A stretch of 6,288 nucleotides of DNA. Origin: Methylobacterium sp. (lineage in GTDB: Bacteria; Pseudomonadota; Alphaproteobacteria; Rhizobiales; Beijerinckiaceae). The position numbers were made by a program, and so were the translations under genes. The notes beneath the pieces are model-generated. The model was not told the DNA's origin, made no database searches, and worked only from the letters and a program-made list of their open reading frames with translations. This document shows, in pieces, positions 5,380-6,288 of the stretch. The stretch covers positions 1 through 6,288 of the forward strand of contig JAJKJG010000182.1 in assembly GCA_021154065.1 (NCBI GenBank), given 5' to 3'. How positions within the stretch are numbered: the stretch's first letter is position 1; the number at the start of each line of letters is the position of its first letter.

Positions 5380-5382
5380 GCC

Positions 5383-6018
5383 ATGGACGCGATTCGCCTC
5401 GCCCCGCATCTGCGCGCGAATCTCGCGCGCGAGCGAAAGCTCATGCGCTGCGGGCACGGCACCATCGCCGGCATCGACGAGGTCGGGCGCGGGCCGCTCG
5501 CCGGGCCGGTCGTCGCGGCGGCCGTCGTGCTCGACATGAAGCGCGTGCCGAAGGGGCTCGCCGATTCGAAGGTCCTGACGCTCGAGGAGCGCGAGGCGCT
5601 GTTCGACAAGATCGTCGCGACGGCGCAGATCGGCATCGCCTCGATCTCGCATCTCGAGATCGACGTCATCAACATCCGCCAGGCGTCGCTCTCGGCGATG
5701 TGCCGGGCGCTCGCCGCGCTGCCGTGCGTCCCCGACATCGCGCTCGTCGACGGCAACGATCCGCCGCGGCTGCCGTGCCGGGTCGAGACCATCGTCAAGG
5801 GCGACGCCCGCGTCGCCTCGATCGCCGCCGCCTCGATCGTCGCCAAGGTGGTGCGCGACCGCCTGATGAAGCGCCTCGCCCGGAGCTTCCCGGCCTACGG
5901 CTTCTCGACCAATGTCGGCTACCGGAGCCCGGCGCATCTGGCGGCGCTTGACGCGCACGGCCCGTGCGTCTTCCACCGCCGCAGCTTCGCCCCGGTGAGG
6001 ATCGCCGACGACGCCTGA
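5383..6018 (+). CDS. rnhB: Ribonuclease HII
   Basis: This 211-residue enzyme cleaves the RNA strand of RNA-DNA hybrids and nicks 5' of single ribonucleotides embedded in duplex DNA, starting ribonucleotide excision repair. All four metal-binding acidic residues are present: Asp32 and Glu33 in AGIDEVGRGPLAGPV, Asp123 in LVDGN, and Asp141 in VKGDARVASIAAAS. The GRG substrate-sensing motif (G35-R36-G37), DSKVL (61-65) and the C-terminal GY(R)SPAH segment with Tyr180 and His185 are also intact. The 25-residue leader before the conserved core makes it slightly longer than E. coli RNase HII, which is common. The ATG at 5383 is bounded upstream by an in-frame TGA at 5347-5349; Met21 (5443) is an alternative start. 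No good ribosome binding site precedes either. The gene follows the radical SAM gene on the same strand after 197 bases filled with palindromes, so separate transcription is likely. Confidence 0.96.
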   Translation: MDAIRLAPHLRANLARERKLMRCGHGTIAGIDEVGRGPLAGPVVAAAVVLDMKRVPKGLADSKVLTLEEREALFDKIVATAQIGIASISHLEIDVINIRQASLSAMCRALAALPCVPDIALVDGNDPPRLPCRVETIVKGDARVASIAAASIVAKVVRDRLMKRLARSFPAYGFSTNVGYRSPAHLAALDAHGPCVFHRRSFAPVRIADDA

Positions 6019-6092
6019 CGGGCGCGCGCGCGCCGCTCCCGCGTTCACAAAAAAGCAAGATCTCTCAAGGGCTAGGCAAAAGCTGCAGCCCC

Positions 6093-6109
6093 AAAACGAG
6101 ACGCGTTTT
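6093..6109 (+). terminator. Possible terminator hairpin after rnhB
   Basis: AAAACG (6093-6098) and CGTTTT (6104-6109) form a six-base-pair stem with a five-base loop, followed by CTTTC. It lies about 75 bases after the rnhB stop. The stem is AT-rich and weak, and the downstream T-run is short and interrupted. Confidence 0.3.
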
Positions 6110-6189
6110 CTTTCCCCCCTGAACCCGGCTTTTACCCTGTCGGCCCATGATCCGGTCGTCGCGTTCAGTTGCGTAACCGGTGTTCGGCC

Positions 6190-6288
6190 ATGGGTACCCA
6201 GCGTACCGGGGCCGCCGGCGCCGCCACCCGGATCCAGGTCTCGCGTACCGGGCGGCTTGCGCCGGCGCCTCGGATGGGCTTTGCGCCC
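6190..6288 (+). CDS. Start of a downstream gene, possibly CcrM-type adenine methyltransferase, cut by the right edge
   Basis: From the ATG at 6190 the frame stays open for 33 codons to the edge, beginning MGTQRTGAAGAATRIQ and reaching APAPRMGFAP. Third positions are mostly G or C, as in the other genes here. The visible part is a low-complexity, basic, Ala/Pro-rich stretch without a domain, so the sequence alone does not identify it. The suggestion of CcrM (GANTC adenine-N6 methyltransferase, an essential cell-cycle regulator) rests on gene order: rnhB followed by ccrM is common in Rhizobiales, and their CcrM proteins often have a variable basic N-terminal leader before the 'GDC...DPPYN' core. 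An in-frame TTG at 6169 is an alternative start; a TGA at 6148-6150 limits extension. No clear ribosome binding site is present. Confidence 0.4.
   Translation, partial: MGTQRTGAAGAATRIQVSRTGRLAPAPRMGFAP

Noticed and set aside
6021..6034. GGCGCGCGCGCGCC palindrome as the rnhB terminator
   Set aside because: The sequence is a perfect palindrome without a proper loop and has no T-tract after it; it is better described as a short alternating GC tract.
6200..6252. Two copies of GCGTACCGGG as a tandem repeat or operator
   Set aside because: They lie within a probable coding start, encode similar Arg-Thr-Gly residues and are only ten bases long; no array exists.
1..6288. CRISPR array, complete insertion sequence or prophage genes
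   Set aside because: No regularly spaced direct repeats, transposase or integrase motifs were seen on either strand.

Overview
The window looks like a chromosomal segment of a high-GC alphaproteobacterium, most likely of the Rhizobiales/Hyphomicrobiales. The evidence is an F0-only ATP synthase operon in the order atpI-atpB-atpE-b'-b with two different b-type subunits, a CTTGACA-type promoter, and a GTTC-N7-GTTC (alphaproteobacterial) LexA box. A radical SAM gene followed by rnhB, and probably by ccrM, fits the same group. I cannot name genus or species.

Left part, minus strand. Bases 1-278 hold the N-terminal third or so of a type III polyketide synthase whose remainder lies beyond the left edge. 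Its ATG overlaps by four bases (ATGA) the stop of a short frame that resembles the C-terminal end of an alpha/beta hydrolase and is probably a gene remnant. About 310 bases of less GC-rich, apparently non-coding DNA separate this from the ATP synthase genes.

Central part, minus strand (700-3241). Transcription would run atpI, atpB (a), atpE (c), b', b from a near-consensus sigma-70 promoter at 3303-3331. Together these encode the membrane F0 sector and its assembly factor; the F1 genes are not here, as is usual in this class. The b' subunit starts with TTG behind a strong GGAGG. A small, degenerate family-2 glycosyltransferase-like gene (3360-3878) lies immediately upstream on the same strand.

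Right part, plus strand. From the intergenic region divergent to the glycosyltransferase-like gene, a promoter with an embedded LexA box drives a PA0069-family radical SAM protein (SplB-like) that ends in QLSLF, a canonical-looking beta sliding-clamp-binding pentapeptide. The SOS operator and clamp motif together suggest a DNA-damage-induced radical SAM enzyme recruited to replication or repair sites; this is the most interesting signal in the window. After a dispersed palindromic repeat and a second inverted repeat comes rnhB (RNase HII). The last 99 bases are probably the start of another gene, perhaps the CcrM adenine methyltransferase. Possible CcrM sites (GANTC) cluster upstream of both the radical SAM gene and rnhB.
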